Of a stretch of 64,000 nt of DNA, positions 24,516 through 36,299 are shown in pieces. The DNA is taken from positions 423,754 through 487,753 of the forward strand of contig NW_005434641.1 in NCBI RefSeq assembly GCF_000315625.1, given 5' to 3'. The translations under genes and the position numbers were made by a program. A model generated the notes under the pieces. The model was not told the origin of the DNA. It ran no database searches and saw nothing but the letters and a program-made list of their open reading frames with translations. The stretch's first letter is position 1. Every line of letters starts with the position of its first letter. Source of the DNA: Guillardia theta CCMP2712 (Eukaryota; Cryptophyceae; Pyrenomonadales; Geminigeraceae).

Positions 24516-24793
24516 AGGGACGGGGAGCAGCAGACTAGTCGATGCTCGTCGGTGAGGGAGGCGTCTTCCTGCCTCCTGGGACTCTGCGAATCTCTCGCGT
24601 TTGAATTTTGAGGCCTGAGAAGGAGAGGAGGTCGAGAAACGGAGGATTAGGAGGGGAAGGACGAAGAGGAGAGTACTTTTGAGACTCAGTCACATTAGAT
24701 TTTCATTGAAAGAAGATTTGTTTTTATCATCTACAAGATTTCAAGACAAAAGAATAACAAGAAACAAACAATACACATCCTTCCCCGCTACTT

Positions 24794-26763
24794 CTACATC
24801 CCCGACCCCATTCCCATCCCCGTGCCCGACAACCACATGTATCCAGGACCTTGTTCCTGATGCTTCACAGTAACCTGTAGCAGAAAATCACAAAATTCTC
24901 TCCTCAACCTCCTCCTCCTCCTCACCTGGTTATTGAACACATCTGGCATGCCGGGCAAGGAGTTCACGTTGGGAAAAGGATTCATCATCCCCCCCACCAG
25001 CAGGTTGTTCACACTGTGAGTTGGCAGACCGACAGGATTTGGAAGCGAAGCCCCTCCTGCCTGCTGCACAAACCCCCCGGAGAAGGCAGGGAGGCTGCCG
25101 TCTCCTGCGAAGGATGCTGCTATGTTGGCCATGTTGAAGAAGGGAGCAGAAGGTTGTATCTCGCATGAGGAGGATGGTGCCGAGTGCATGTAAGAGGAGG
25201 AGGAGGCGAAGTCGAGGTGAGGATGAGCATAGCTCGCTGCCTCACTCTCAAACTGCAGCTGAGCCTCGCTGGCGTGATGGAGCATCGGCTGAGACCTTCA
25301 AGACCAGCAATCAGTACCTGCCTGGTCCCCTTCCACTCCCACTGCACTACCCACTGCCTTCCCACCTCTACCAATCTCCCCTTCCTTACCTTGACATGGC
25401 TCCAATCGGGCTCTCGTGGCTGTAGAAGTTGGTTGTGCTGGGAGAAGGACGTGAGTCTACTGCGGGGGGAAGGGGCAGAGCTCGCCCTCACCTTGTTGAG
25501 TTCATCGGAGGATGCAGGTCCTCCGGAGCTGAAAACGGGGGGTTCTGGTGATGGGCAAAGTTGGACTGATTGGCACGCAGCCCGTTGGCCAGGCTGACGA
25601 GGTGAGCGAAGCGGCTGTCAATGATGGAAGCGAGTTTGTCGAGCTTCTTCTTGCCGTTGGGGGTCCTGCATCGACGTCAGTCAGGAGGAGGGAGAAGGAG
25701 GAGGAAATAGCATCTCCTACCTGCACAGCGTGTGGATGCTCTCCTTCTGAGCGAGGGTGCCGTCCTCGATCAGTTGGATCCCGCTCTTGGGCTCATCGTC
25801 CAGCGCCTTCATCATGGGCTCGCACAAGTCGGGGGCCTGGAGGAGAGCGCGGTCGTACTCCTCCGCGCTGATGGGGGCGAAGGACATGGCGACTTTGCAG
25901 ACTCTGCCAGCTGAGTCGTAGAGCTTCTTCGTCGTCGAGCGCACCAGAACGCCCTCCTTGTGGCCCTGCTTGAACAGGTTCTTGGAGAACCGCAGGTAGT
26001 GGACTACTGTCGGGTTGCTCATGCACAGCAGGTCTTCCAGGATCATGCACAGGTATCGCAAGTCTGTTGTTGGAATCCTCCCGTCATTCCCCGCCATCTT
26101 CGCGAGCCATTCCTCCCGGCTCAACCCAAAGAAATCGGCCATGACCGCGTTGCAGTTTACGCTAGTCCGCTTTTGCAGGATGGGGTCCCAGGTGAAGCAC
26201 TGATAGCCCAGGTTCGTCGAGTCCCACCCGCTCGTGTCAGTCGAGAACATGGCGTTTGCACAAGTGTCGTTCATTAGCTGGTGACCTGAAGGGACGTCCA
26301 TCACGTGGTTCATCGATGCCATGGTCTCCACGGCAGACACAGCGTTTGCGATGGAGGTCTGGAGGGAGCTCGGCATGGCATTGAAGATAGCTTCAAGGTC
26401 GTTGGCAACGAAGCTCCACTCCCACACGAGCCGCAGGATCCTCTGAGGTAGCTTGCCGACGTCGGTATCCCTGAACGCAACGTCATTGTAGATGAGCATC
26501 ACCCCATCCTTCATTGCGATCTGAGAGCTCTCGACCTGCTCTTCCGGCTCAATGGCCGTATCCTGCCCAGAGCAGAAGATTCCTTTCGCAATGCACCTCT
26601 TACACGGCCGCGAGTCCTGGCACTTGGCCTTAGCGCTCCTACAAGCATCACACGCCTTCTTGGTAGGATGACGGCTCGACGAGAGCCATCTCCTCATCTT
26701 GTAGAGGTTGCCGGGCTTGTTCCAGTACTCTGGATCGAAGGGTTCATCGCTCCTTCTCTTCAT
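24794..26763 (-). CDS. Zn2Cys6 binuclear-cluster transcription factor with PAS-like middle region
   Basis: Five exons join in phase: 26763-25721, 25665-25492, 25437-25390, 25295-24926 and 24874-24794, about 571 residues. Residues about 38-64 carry the full fungal-type binuclear zinc cluster pattern C-x2-C-x6-C-x5-C-x2-C-x6-C, starting at CDACRSAKAKC, with the usual basic residues between Cys 2 and Cys 3. Residues about 185-330 contain a segment with PAS-like character, as in the fungal AcuK/Ert1 group; this is a weak assignment. The C-terminal third is Ser, Gln, Asn, Gly and Met-rich, like an activation region. Predicted role: nuclear DNA-binding regulator, possibly of carbon metabolism by analogy with AcuK/Ert1. 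It converges on the starch synthase gene about 280 bp away. TATATATA lies about 40 bp upstream of the ATG. Confidence 0.85.
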
Positions 26764-26798
26764 GCTGCTTCTGCCCTGTTCGAGTTTTGCTGATTTTC

Positions 26799-26807
26799 TA
26801 TATATAT
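26799..26807 (-). promoter_or_regulatory. TATA box upstream of the Zn2Cys6 gene
   Basis: An alternating TA run lies 36-44 bp upstream of the start codon at 26763 and is the only such run nearby. It supports that ATG as the start and implies a very short leader. Confidence 0.5.
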
Positions 26808-26809
26808 GA

Positions 26810-29085
26810 ATGGCACCAACCCGCTCAGGTTCCGCTGTGAGCGAAGAGGGAGTGATGGAGGAATGGAAGGAGAACTGGCAAGGAACGGAGAGAGCGAAGC
26901 AGGGAACGGGGAGTGAGAGGAGGGGAGAGTGCGAGGGGAGGGAGAGGGGGGAGGCGACGGGGGAAGGGGGGGAGGGGGGTGGGGGAGGGGGAGGGGGAGG
27001 GGGAGGAGATGGGATAGGAACGAGTGAAGGGTGGAGGACGGAGGGAGACGGGAGTCAATTTATTCCAGGCAGGGATTTAACTACCCCCGCATCACCCTAC
27101 CCACCCTCTCTTCCACCCTCCGGACTCAGCACCCTTCCCATGGGGCCAGTACCTCGAAATTGAGGGATGAGAGCAGGTGGGGTCCATTTTTGGCTGGTAT
27201 GTTCCTTCATGGTGGGGTAGTCAGTCTCAGGGGTCCTAAATACCCGTCCATTCTCATTGCTCCTCTAAATCGGAGGGGTAAAACAGACCAACTTCATTAT
27301 TGGGACTTCATGTGGTGGGTACTGACATATGAATGTAAGGGGTATACAAATGAAAGTACCGGTGTATTGATAGAGGTAGGTAGGGGTGGACTACCACCCT
27401 ACCTTTTATACCTTGATTGTTTCTTTGCTCTCAAAAGTACCGGTCATCCAGAACTCTCCATACTTTTCAGAGGGTGACTTGGGGTACATTCCTCCTATTC
27501 TCCCAACGTGATCCTTTACAGGTGGTAGGGGTACCGAGTTGACCGGTGGTGAGGGAATTGAGGACCGGCTGACTCAAGGGAACGGAGGGTGATACATTAC
27601 TTCCTTTGATAAGTAACTTTTATGTTACAAACTTGGTACCATGAAATATGATATTTGTACTAATATTTTTACTCAACTAAATTATGGTAATATTCGCTAG
27701 GTAGTTTTTTTGAGGTGTGTGGGGAAGCCATACTCATATCCCACAGGAATGTTTCGACTCTCATTTGTCTAATGGCGTATAAAATTTGAGGCAAATAATT
27801 CAATATGTGAAAATTCAGAGGAATTGCCTTTCAGATTACCAAATTACACCTTGAAAATTAATATTTTTCCGACACTCGTTCGCCATTTAAGAATGGGTCT
27901 GTACTCGTTCGGAGTAAACAATCTTGGTCAGCATCGTCATCTTATCATGTTTGAATCTCGAGATTGCAATGCTGGGAACGTGGTAAACTTGGTACTCTGC
28001 GGCTGTACAGCAGCACCTGCGACTAACTGATGACATCGCTTGACCTTTTCAGGCTGCAACCCTCTGTTAGAAACAACGAAATAGAGTCTCTTCGTGATTT
28101 TGTTCATGAAAATCTCGGTCATCCAGGTGACCCACCGTGGATTCCAGGCGTTTCGCGCTCGTTCCGACCTTCTAAACAGCTCAAGGTGCTAAATACCAGT
28201 ACCCCTAGTTATTCCCAGGAATAATGGTGGGTACTACCACGGTCAATCTGAAGGAGCCAGCGCCGACTCTTTACCATGTTACGTGATATGATCTCAGAAG
28301 TCAACGGTTCAGAACCGGCAAAAACTACTTTAGGCCGCGTGTTGTGAAGAGTTGCTATTTCTTTCGTCAGCACCCCTTCTATCCCTAGTTGCTGTTGAGG
28401 GGTTGCGCATCGACGTGCACAAGTAGTAAAGATCTCTTACTATAGAACATCGACTCACTTCTGGAAGGAAATCAAAAACCTCTTCCTCTTTTTACTACAT
28501 GTCATCGGACTGAGTAACCTTGCGGTATCTGGATGTTCGCTGTCAGCTCCGCAGCGATCCGTTGTGATTTTCAATATTCTCGTGCGTTGTAGATGATGCA
28601 GGGATATGGAAGCGACTCTTCTGAGGTCTGGGAAATGTCAGCACTGACCCTACAATGGAGGGTATGGAGTTATGAGTAACGTGATTATAAGCATGACATT
28701 TTCCCATTCTGATCGATGGGTAGAGGGTTAGAAAATGGTTTAGATTGGTTTAGACTTGTCTGATCTAAACTAACGGACTTGAGTCTTCGCCGAGTCGTTG
28801 AAGGTTGGAATTTGATGCCGAGCAATGGGGAGCAGCAGCAAGGAGAAGGGGGGGAGCGCGGTAGAAAATGCTGGAAATGATGATGTCTAATCATGTCATG
28901 GGCGATAGTGGTCATCCTTTCATCTTGTCAACTTGTTTTTGCTCATCTGGTTATGTTCTGATCATGTCCTCTTGTTCCTTGCCCCTGCTGATTTCGTTTG
29001 ACAGATTCTCTGCTGGCATGTGCTTCAATGCCATTGAAAAGACCCGCATAGACTGATAGTCCAACACTCCACCCTCAAGCCCGTC
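26810..29085. other. Gene-free interval: purine run, GGGGTA tract and AT-rich stretch
   Basis: 26880-27015 is a GGGGAGG-type purine run ending in pure G/A repeats. 27060-27600 has TACCC words first, then GGGGTA and GTACCGG words on the top strand. 27600-27870 is AT-rich (long T and A runs, TATTAATATT-like). From 27870 to 29085 sequence is unremarkable; short frames are present but none shows splice-consistent coding. A late stretch at 28985-29050 might be a leader exon of the next gene. Confidence 0.6.
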
Positions 29086-29101
29086 CTTTCAATGCCCACA
29101 G

Positions 29102-30337
29102 CATGCGAGTGGATGCAGGGCCAGCGTGCGCATCGCAAGGGGAAGAACCGCTTTTGGAAGCAGCAAAAAGTTTGGGGAGGAGGGACGTGGAAGACTAAGG
29201 TTGGTTACCAGCCTCCTTCCCAAGGCTGCCCTGGCTCATTTCTCACCCGGGACGGTAGAGCATGGACACCGGGCCCAGGACGATATTCGGAAGGGAACCC
29301 GATGGAGAGCAGCGTGCGGTACGATCGTCTCAAGTTCTCTAAGACCCACTCGCTGCTTGACGAACAGAAGAGGAGGTGGCCGGGCGACAGCTGCCCGATG
29401 GCTTGGCAGCCTGCGGGAGTGATCGTGAACCCCGCTCGAGGGTTCAGCATGGGCAGTGGGTGCGGGCCAGGAGAGTGCTGGATGAGAGAGGTGGAGAGGA
29501 GGAGCAGGATAACCAGCTTCGGCTTCAACTACCGGGACATCGCTCCTGATCTTGTCATCGGCGAGCACGCAAAGACGTCTCGAGCTGGCCCGCAGGGCTC
29601 TGTCTTCCATGCTGCTGGTGGGAATGAGAGCTGCGAGGGAGGAAGGGAGGGGGATGGGGGTGGGGAGCGTAAGGGGAAGGAAGCGTGTGGGCTGGGGGTG
29701 ATCGTGCATGGCAGGGGGAGGGCTCGCTGGAGTTGTTATGCAGCCCGACTGGTATGAGGTGCAGGTGAAAGAGACGCCTGGGCCGGGGCACTACGGCTCG
29801 GACTACACGTATAGGTCAGGCAGAAGTGTGAGAGAGAGGGAGATGGGGGCGAAGGGTGAGGGTGAAGGATTGAGAGAAGGGGAAGGGGGCAGGAGGGCGA
29901 TAAGGGGGAAGGGAGAAGATCGTTGAGCCGTGCATGGCAGCAACATAGGGACGCGAGACAATGCTCTCGCGCGTCTCTCCTCCAAGGAGACTCCGCCCGC
30001 CTTTGGTTTCGGTGAGGGAGGCCGTCCGCAAAGAGGAGCGGACGGTGATGTTGCGGCAGGATCGTCAGAAAGGGGAGAGGACTACTCGAAGAGGAGTCAT
30101 GAGGTCCCGGGCCCGGCCTCCTACCGTCCACAAGCTCTCACGGTGCTGCTGATGGCTCCAGCTTCGAGACCTTCCTTTGTGACTTGTGAGCAGTGGATCG
30201 GCGGGCATGGGCAGAACAAGAGCCTTCGGGTCAGAGGTGAGAGGATGTGACGATGCCCTTCCTGCCCCTTATGTCCGGCCACAGGTGGAGCCTTCGGGAA
30301 GGAGAACCGCTGGCCCATGCGGAACCAAAGCAGATGA
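29102..30337 (+). CDS. SHIPPO/ODF3-like STPGR repeat protein, probably axonemal (5' end unresolved)
   Basis: Six exons join in phase: about 29102-29199, 29259-29617, 29715-29814, 29941-30142, 30194-30236 and 30285-30337, about 285 residues as far as read. Three Pro-Gly-Pro motifs typical of STPGR/SHIPPO repeats are present: TPGPGRY, TPGPGHY and VPGPASYR, each preceded by phrases of the AFGSSKKFG or FGKENRW type that separate repeats in this family. Such proteins line the inside of microtubules in flagella and the sperm tail. No ATG opens the first readable exon in frame, so the start must lie in an upstream exon I could not place. The intron at 29815-29940 is purine-rich. The gene is followed immediately by a GC-extreme island. 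Family assignment is good; exact N-terminus is unknown. Confidence 0.75.
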
Positions 30338-30439
30338 GCAGCGATAGGCCCTGAGGATAGGATCAGGGTCACAGGTTCCGGGTTCAAGTAGGACTTGACT
30401 CCGTGGCAGCGAACTAGCCGAACATTGAACCCTGCCATC

Positions 30440-31290
30440 GCCGGGACGTGAAAGTTGATCCGATCCTGAGATCGGACAGGCCCTGATGGAGCCTGCCCGG
30501 CCGCTTTGACTCGCCGACGCAGTCATCCTTATCATGTACTACTGGCTAACGGTTATCACACGAGTGGCATCGTCGCCAGTGAAGCGGGAGGCTTCGCCGC
30601 CGGAAGCCTCTGCACTGCCACCGGCCGGGCCGAACCCGTTGGTACGGTCGGCCCGGGTTGCCGCGTACGGTACTAGGCGGTATAAAGTACTACTGTCACC
30701 CGTCAGGGCGACGGCCGCCGACTCGGCGCAGTGACCGCAGCCTGTGCCGCGGCCACTGCAAGGCTGCCATGCCACAATCAACTTGGCAATCATCGGTTGC
30801 TGACTGAGTTGGCCGCGTGGCAGTGGCTCTCGGAGGGCCCCGGGCCTCAGCGGCACAGGCCTGGCACGGTACCGGGGCGGCCGGTACGGTCCCAGGCCCA
30901 CCGTCACGGGCGTGACAAACTTGAAAGTTGCCGCCGGGGTACTACCGTATGGTCCGAAGTAGATTAGAGACTCCGACATCTGAAATTATCTGGTACTGAT
31001 TTTCAAACAAAGCTACCACCCCATATTTCATATCGACTACCCTGTCACTCACACAAAACTTAACCGGTTGCCGTATCCGAAGTTGGCAAACTTGAAACCG
31101 GAGCCTCCCGGTGGTCACCGGGTAGGCACCCGGCGGCGGCCCGGGCCACTGGCTTCAACACGGCGGTGACGGTTGAACCGGGGCCCGCCACCCCTTCAGG
31201 GGCCACTGGGCCAGCACTGAACCGTCGGCCCGGACGGTCGCTGGGGCCCGGGCCGTGCGGCCGACCGTAACCGGCCCCCCCGGGCCGATT
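30440..31290. other. GC-extreme island 4
   Basis: About 850 bp dominated by GGCCCGGG, CCGGGGCC and CGGTCGGCC, with repeated ACGGTAC words (about 30640-30680 and 30865-30890), CCGTCACGGG and GGTGGTCACC, and AAACTTGAAA motifs at about 30915 and 31088. It includes a short AT-richer break near 30985-31060 with CTACCACCCC. No coding evidence. Confidence 0.8.
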
Positions 31291-31334
31291 TTTGCTTCGA
31301 TCTCATACAGCCCGCATCAGTCCCGCACGCGGAG

Positions 31335-32267
31335 ATGGCGGACGTGGCGGCATGCATGAAGAAGGCGGAGGAGGCGGAGGAGAAGATCGCGAGGTGAGGA
31401 GGAGGAGGAGGAGGAGGAAACGAAGACGAAGAAGAAGAAGGAGAGAAATACTATGCAAATAAGTTCAGAGGCGATCGGCAGATGTGATTTACTGGAGGAT
31501 AAGTGGCGGAGAAATGAGGGTGGTGGAGATAATGATGATGATGGTTGTAAAAGTTGCGAGCTATGCACTTAACAGCAGAGATTGAATTGAACATCCCTGC
31601 TTTCAACAGAGAAGATGGGTGTTGAAAGAGAGAGGAAGGGAGAGGTTCCAGACAGAATTTCATCGATGGCCTTCATACTATGAAATGTGTGTTGCTCCAA
31701 GTGACTCTGGTTACTTGACTTGCAGGCTGAAGGAGACGGTGAAGGAGATCAGTGCGCTGCTAGCAGAAACCAGCTCCAGCGCTCCTTCCCAGGATGAGGG
31801 CCCAGCCTTGCAGAAGGTTCAGAAGGAGATGCTGGACAAACTCCGCGTCCTTCGTGCGACGCTGGAAGAAGAAAGGGCGCCCCTGAAGAGGCTGAAGGAG
31901 GAGCGGGACCAGGCAAGGCCTCCCTCATGATGACTCATGCTCCCTCTTGCGTGCTGTTGAACCTTTCCGCCTCCCAACGCCTTCTTGCCCTGCGCTAGAT
32001 CGCCTCATCCCTCCCTCCCCTGACCTTGTGGTTCCTGCTGTGTTGTCCTCGGAGGGGTTTTCACTTCCTCCCCTGACTCTTCTTCTTCCTCAGGCGGTCG
32101 AGGGCCACAAGCTGCTGGAGGAGCAGAACGCCAAGATGGCGTACCGCATCAAGCACCTCCTTCGTGCCATCGACCCCTCCTTCGCTGCTTCGGTAGAGGC
32201 CTCAAGCGCTCCTGTGGACCTGTCGGTGAGGAAGGGAAGCTGCTTAGCTGGAACGGTGTGGAAGTAG
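31335..32267 (+). CDS. Small coiled-coil protein, conserved-looking, unknown function
   Basis: Exons 31335-31393, 31726-31912 and 32094-32267 join in phase to about 139 residues. The second intron has a GC donor (CAG|GCAAGG) and a normal AG acceptor. The chain is Glu/Lys/Leu-rich with heptad-like spacing through most of its length, broken by a Ser/Pro segment near residues 30-45. It contains a YRIKHLLRAID block reminiscent of short coiled-coil proteins found across algae and ciliated organisms; I do not name the family. The stop at 32265-32267 is reached by reading past a possible GT donor at about 32226, so further exons cannot be excluded. The neighbour on the left is a flagellar-type protein, which hints at but does not show a ciliary role. 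Confidence 0.65.
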
Positions 32268-32955
32268 AGGAAGGGTGAGAGAAGGATGGCAAGGAGGAGG
32301 ATGGTGAACATGCGGCGAACGTTTAATGCACGACAACTTAAGCAGATGATGTTGAAAAGACGAGAGGAGCAGAGCACGCGCTTGTCTCCAGCTCGATCGG
32401 AAGAGAAAGAGAGCTATCAGTCTCTTGCCCCTGCGGTCAGTTGCACAGGCGGAGCAGCCACAGCTGCCGGGATGGGAGGGCAGGAGGAGCATAGCTCAAA
32501 GAAAAATGAGCAGACGAGATCGGACGAGAAGACACCTCGTCGTTGTCCTCGTCCGCCTTGTGATTGTCTTCATCGTTCATATCCTTGCAAGAAGCTGGCT
32601 ATCTTGCATGCCTTCATGTCCTCTCGATCTGAAACGGATCGCTGAGTCTGCTGCTTCATGTCATATTGTCTCTGCTGGCTGATTGCTGAGACTCGCTGCT
32701 ACCCACAGCAGTCGACTTGAGGAAGAACAAAGTCGCGAGGGAGTCTCTGTTTGGCTTCCTGGCAGTCTCGCCCGTTCAATCTCATCCTCCTCCATTCATG
32801 CGCGAGGAATTCACTGGTTCCCATCTCTGAGGACCTGCTCCTCTTTCCCGCATCGCCATCACAAACAGGACGAGGCCGTCGGCTCTTCATGTGAGATCGT
32901 CTCTTCCAAACCCTCCCGGGTTCTGAGCTGCTTTGAGATTCTTCTCTTCCTTGTC
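32268..32955. other. Interval between convergent genes, no gene seen
   Basis: About 690 bp separates the coiled-coil stop (32267) from the UPF1 stop (32960). The first 350 bp are purine-rich and could carry 3' exons of the coiled-coil gene. The rest is CTC/TCC-rich. No frame of merit and no repeat unit seen. Confidence 0.5.
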
Positions 32956-32959
32956 ACCT

Positions 32960-35900
32960 TCAGTAGTAGCGTCCCTGCGACGACTGCGACTGCGACTGCG
33001 ACTGCGACCCTCGCATGTTCTGTGTCGCCATGTTCTGCGATCGCATGTCGAACCCGTCCTGACTCATGCCCAGGCTCAGCTTGTCTCCGAACTGCTGGCT
33101 GAACTGACTCATCCCAGCCTGCGAGTTGTACATCGAGCTGCCCTGCGAAAGAGCCTCCTGCGTCTGCATGTTTCCTCCCCCGTAGAAGTCCATCCTATTG
33201 TTGGGGGGGCCTGAGCCTCCGGCGAAGTTCAAGCCAGGAGGAGGGCCATCGAAGGAGTACGGGACAGCTCTCCGGTCATACTCCGGGTCTCTTCCTCCTT
33301 CTCGCCTGCCCTCAGCGTTGGGTCCGCCAGCCTCACGTCGATCGTTGTAGAACTTGTGAGGCTTCTGGAACTGCATCATGCTCTGCTTGAGGTTGTTGAG
33401 AGGGCCCTCGACCAGGCACTCGTGCTGCTTGAAGTGGCACAGCAGGTTGTTCCACAGGGGCTGCTTGGCAAGGACCTTGGGGTTCCCTAGGATGACAACT
33501 CCGTACCTCGCTCGGGTCAGGGCAACGTTGAGGCGCCGGGGGTTGTTGACAAATCCGATGCTCTTGCCCTCGTTGGAGCGAACGCAGGAGAGGATGATGA
33601 AATCCTTCTCTCTGCCCTGGAACGCGTCCACACTCGCCACCTCGAGCTCGTTGTAGAGCTGCTTCCTCAAGGATCCGTTCCTCGACATGTACTGCACGAT
33701 GTAAGCTCTCTGACCCTCGTACGGGGTGATGATGCCGATCTGTTCCGGGACCACTCCTCCTTTCAGGAACCGCGTGACGATCTTCTCAACATTGGAGGCT
33801 TCAGTTCGGTTCAGGTAGGAAGTACCCGAGGCTGAGAGCTCCTCGGCGCCGGTCGAGATGTAGAACATCATCGGCTTGGACGCGACAGGCCATGGGAAGT
33901 CGATGGCATGCGCGTGTCGCTCGGCGTGAGTGACCCCGTTCTGCAGTGTGCCCTCGTAGAAGGTGTTAGAGGGGAACTCACTCAGAATCGGGTGCATCCT
34001 GTACTGAACTTGCAGACGCACTGGCTTCACCCCGAGGTTGACCATCCTCTCGAAGAGCGACTGCTGCAGCCCAGCCTTGGCAGCCTTCTTGCACATCACG
34101 ACAGGCCCCAGCTGGCAGTGGTCTCCCACGAGCACGAGCTGCTTCGCTCCCATGGCGATGGGGATGAGGCACTCCGGCTCCGTCGCCTGCGTGCACTCGT
34201 CGACCAGCACCTTGGTGAAGCGGAACCCGTTGAGCCTCGCGTCTCCTGCTCCGACGCAAGTGGTGCAGATGACGTCAGCAGCCATCAAAAGCTCTCTCTC
34301 AGTCGCGCGCTTGAGCTGCTCAGGCTGTCAGCACCTCGACAACCTCACTCAGTGGTCAGGACCTGCTTGTACTTCTTCTCGTCCTGGGTGGACAACTCGC
34401 CAAGCTCTTTCTTGAGCTGCTGTAGCTTTCGGAATTCCGCTTTGTCAGACGTGTCCAAGTGTTGCACCTGGTCAAACAATGAGCAACAAAGTAACTGCAG
34501 TCCTTCATCTCTAACTTGGTAGTGCAAGGTGAGTTGCTCAACGCTGGAGCCGATTGCTTCCCTGCTCTTCGCACACATGCGGACGACTTTCAGCCCCTGG
34601 CACCAGAACTCAGTCCAAGTTCCTATCGTATGACACCTGGCGCCTCACCGTCTTGTGGATCTTCTCAGTCAGGTGATCCACAGCGACGTTACTGGGGGCA
34701 GTAACAAGCACCTGCCCATGGCCCATCCGAGAGAGATGGTAGACGATGCAGGCACTGGTGACGGTCTTGCCGGTTCCTGGGGGTCCCTGGATGACAGAGA
34801 GAGGTTGCTGCAGAACGCTTTTCACCGCAAACACTTGAGAATGGTTGAGCTCAGGAAGGCCAGGAGCGGAGAATCGATTGGGGAGAGAGCAACGAATTGG
34901 TTGCGGCTCCACGTCATGCCCAAGAAGGCGGTGATAGAGATAGCCGGACACTGAAGTCTCGTCCACAGCAAAGGTTCGCATCGCACTCTGCATGCGGTCA
35001 TAAGTGGTGGACTTCCAGACAAACTCAACGCTGAAGCCATGGGTGGCCTCGATGGGCGCGTTGTTGCCATTCCTGATCTCCAGCGCGACCTCCTCGCTGC
35101 TGGGCTTCTCGATGACGTGACCAATGCTGCTCCACTGCTTGAGCCCGTCGTTGAACTTGAGCTTGAGCTCGTCTCCGGGCATCAACCGGATCTCTCCCTC
35201 GTCCTTGGCGAACATGAAGTAAGCAATGCGCTTGTTGTTCAGCCCAATGTCCCAATGCACCACCAGGTCCTCCTTGGTCTGCTGCTCCTTCATCTGCTTG
35301 TCCGTGTCAGCTTCGTACTTGACCAGTGGGCCGAAGATGTTTTGGTACTGATAGGCGTCCTCAAACTGCATCGGAACTGGTGTCGGCTCATCGTCGATCC
35401 CAGGTTCGTCGAGGTCTTCCAGGTTTGCATCTGGCTTGTTCTTCCAGACTTCTTCCAACTTAGAGAGCTGCGTGGCTGTGAGGAGACGAGCTCGCGATTG
35501 CTCGAACTGAGAAGGTGGCTTCACCAGCCATGGCAGGAACGACTTGTTGCTATCGATGAGCGGCAGCCACAGCGATAGGTCCCAGTTGCTGTCCTTCATC
35601 CCCCCCGCCTGCACGCACTGGCGACAGAGCAGCACAACAACCTGCTCTTGCTTTGCGGGGATGAATCCGAGCATGAAGACGTTTCTTTCTCCACAGTTGT
35701 AGCACTCGAGTACGGTCTCGCCAAGAGGGGAATCACGGTGCAAGGAGACCTCCTTCTGCTTTGATCTCACCAGATGGTTGACGATGCAGGAGCCGCTGAA
35801 CTTGTTCCCTGAGCTGTTACAGAACCACTTCCCTGTCTTGATACATCGAACTACACACGAGGGATTGTGAATCCCACAGTAGGCGCAGGCATGCGCCGGG

Positions 35901-36298
35901 AGTTCCCTGCTCCCATCCTCGTCATGCAGCGCGTCGTCGTCAAAGGTCTCCTTGAAGTCCAGCTCGACCGTCCCCACATTCCCGTCCTGGTAGTTGCGAT
36001 TATCCGCGTACGGCTGCTCTGAGTCTCCATCCACTGAGGGTTTGCTTCCGTCGGCTGCCCAGTCCGAGAAAGCGGGCTGCGAACTATCTTGCGACATGCC
36101 AGCGAACTCGTTGAAGTTGAACTCCACATCCGCCTCCGTGCCCTGGGTGTGTGAGAACTCGAAGAATTTGAAGTCCTGGCTTGCGTCCTCCTCCTCGTCG
36201 AAGAAGGACGCATCGAACTCTTGCGCTTGCGACGTGCTCAGCCCTGTCGTGTCTTGGCTGATCTCCTGCGAAAATGGCAGGCTAGCAGGGTTCGCCAT
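32960..36298 (-). CDS. UPF1: UPF1/RENT1 RNA helicase, nonsense-mediated decay
   Basis: Exons 36298-34649, 34596-34516, 34467-34363 and 34315-32960 join in phase to about 1063 residues, the usual UPF1 size. An acidic N-terminal region is followed by the CH zinc domain (Cys/His pairs from about residue 155: [31 protein letters not shown]) that binds UPF2. The superfamily 1 helicase core follows: Walker A GPPGTGKT, Walker B DECTQATE (the common form is DEATQ), a QYRMHP motif, [10 protein letters not shown] and [10 protein letters not shown]. The C-terminus carries several Ser-Gln pairs, ending in a Ser-Gln run, like the phosphorylated SQ tail of animal UPF1. An acceptor-like TTTGCAG just before the ATG suggests a leader intron. 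It is an ATP-dependent 5'-to-3' helicase that triggers decay of mRNAs with early stops. The longest uninterrupted coding exons in the window are here. Confidence 0.97.
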
Positions 36299-36299
36299 T

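Noticed and set aside
30360-30440. Possible tRNA T-arm-like GGGTTCAAG
   Set aside because: No matching acceptor, D-arm or anticodon stem could be placed around it.
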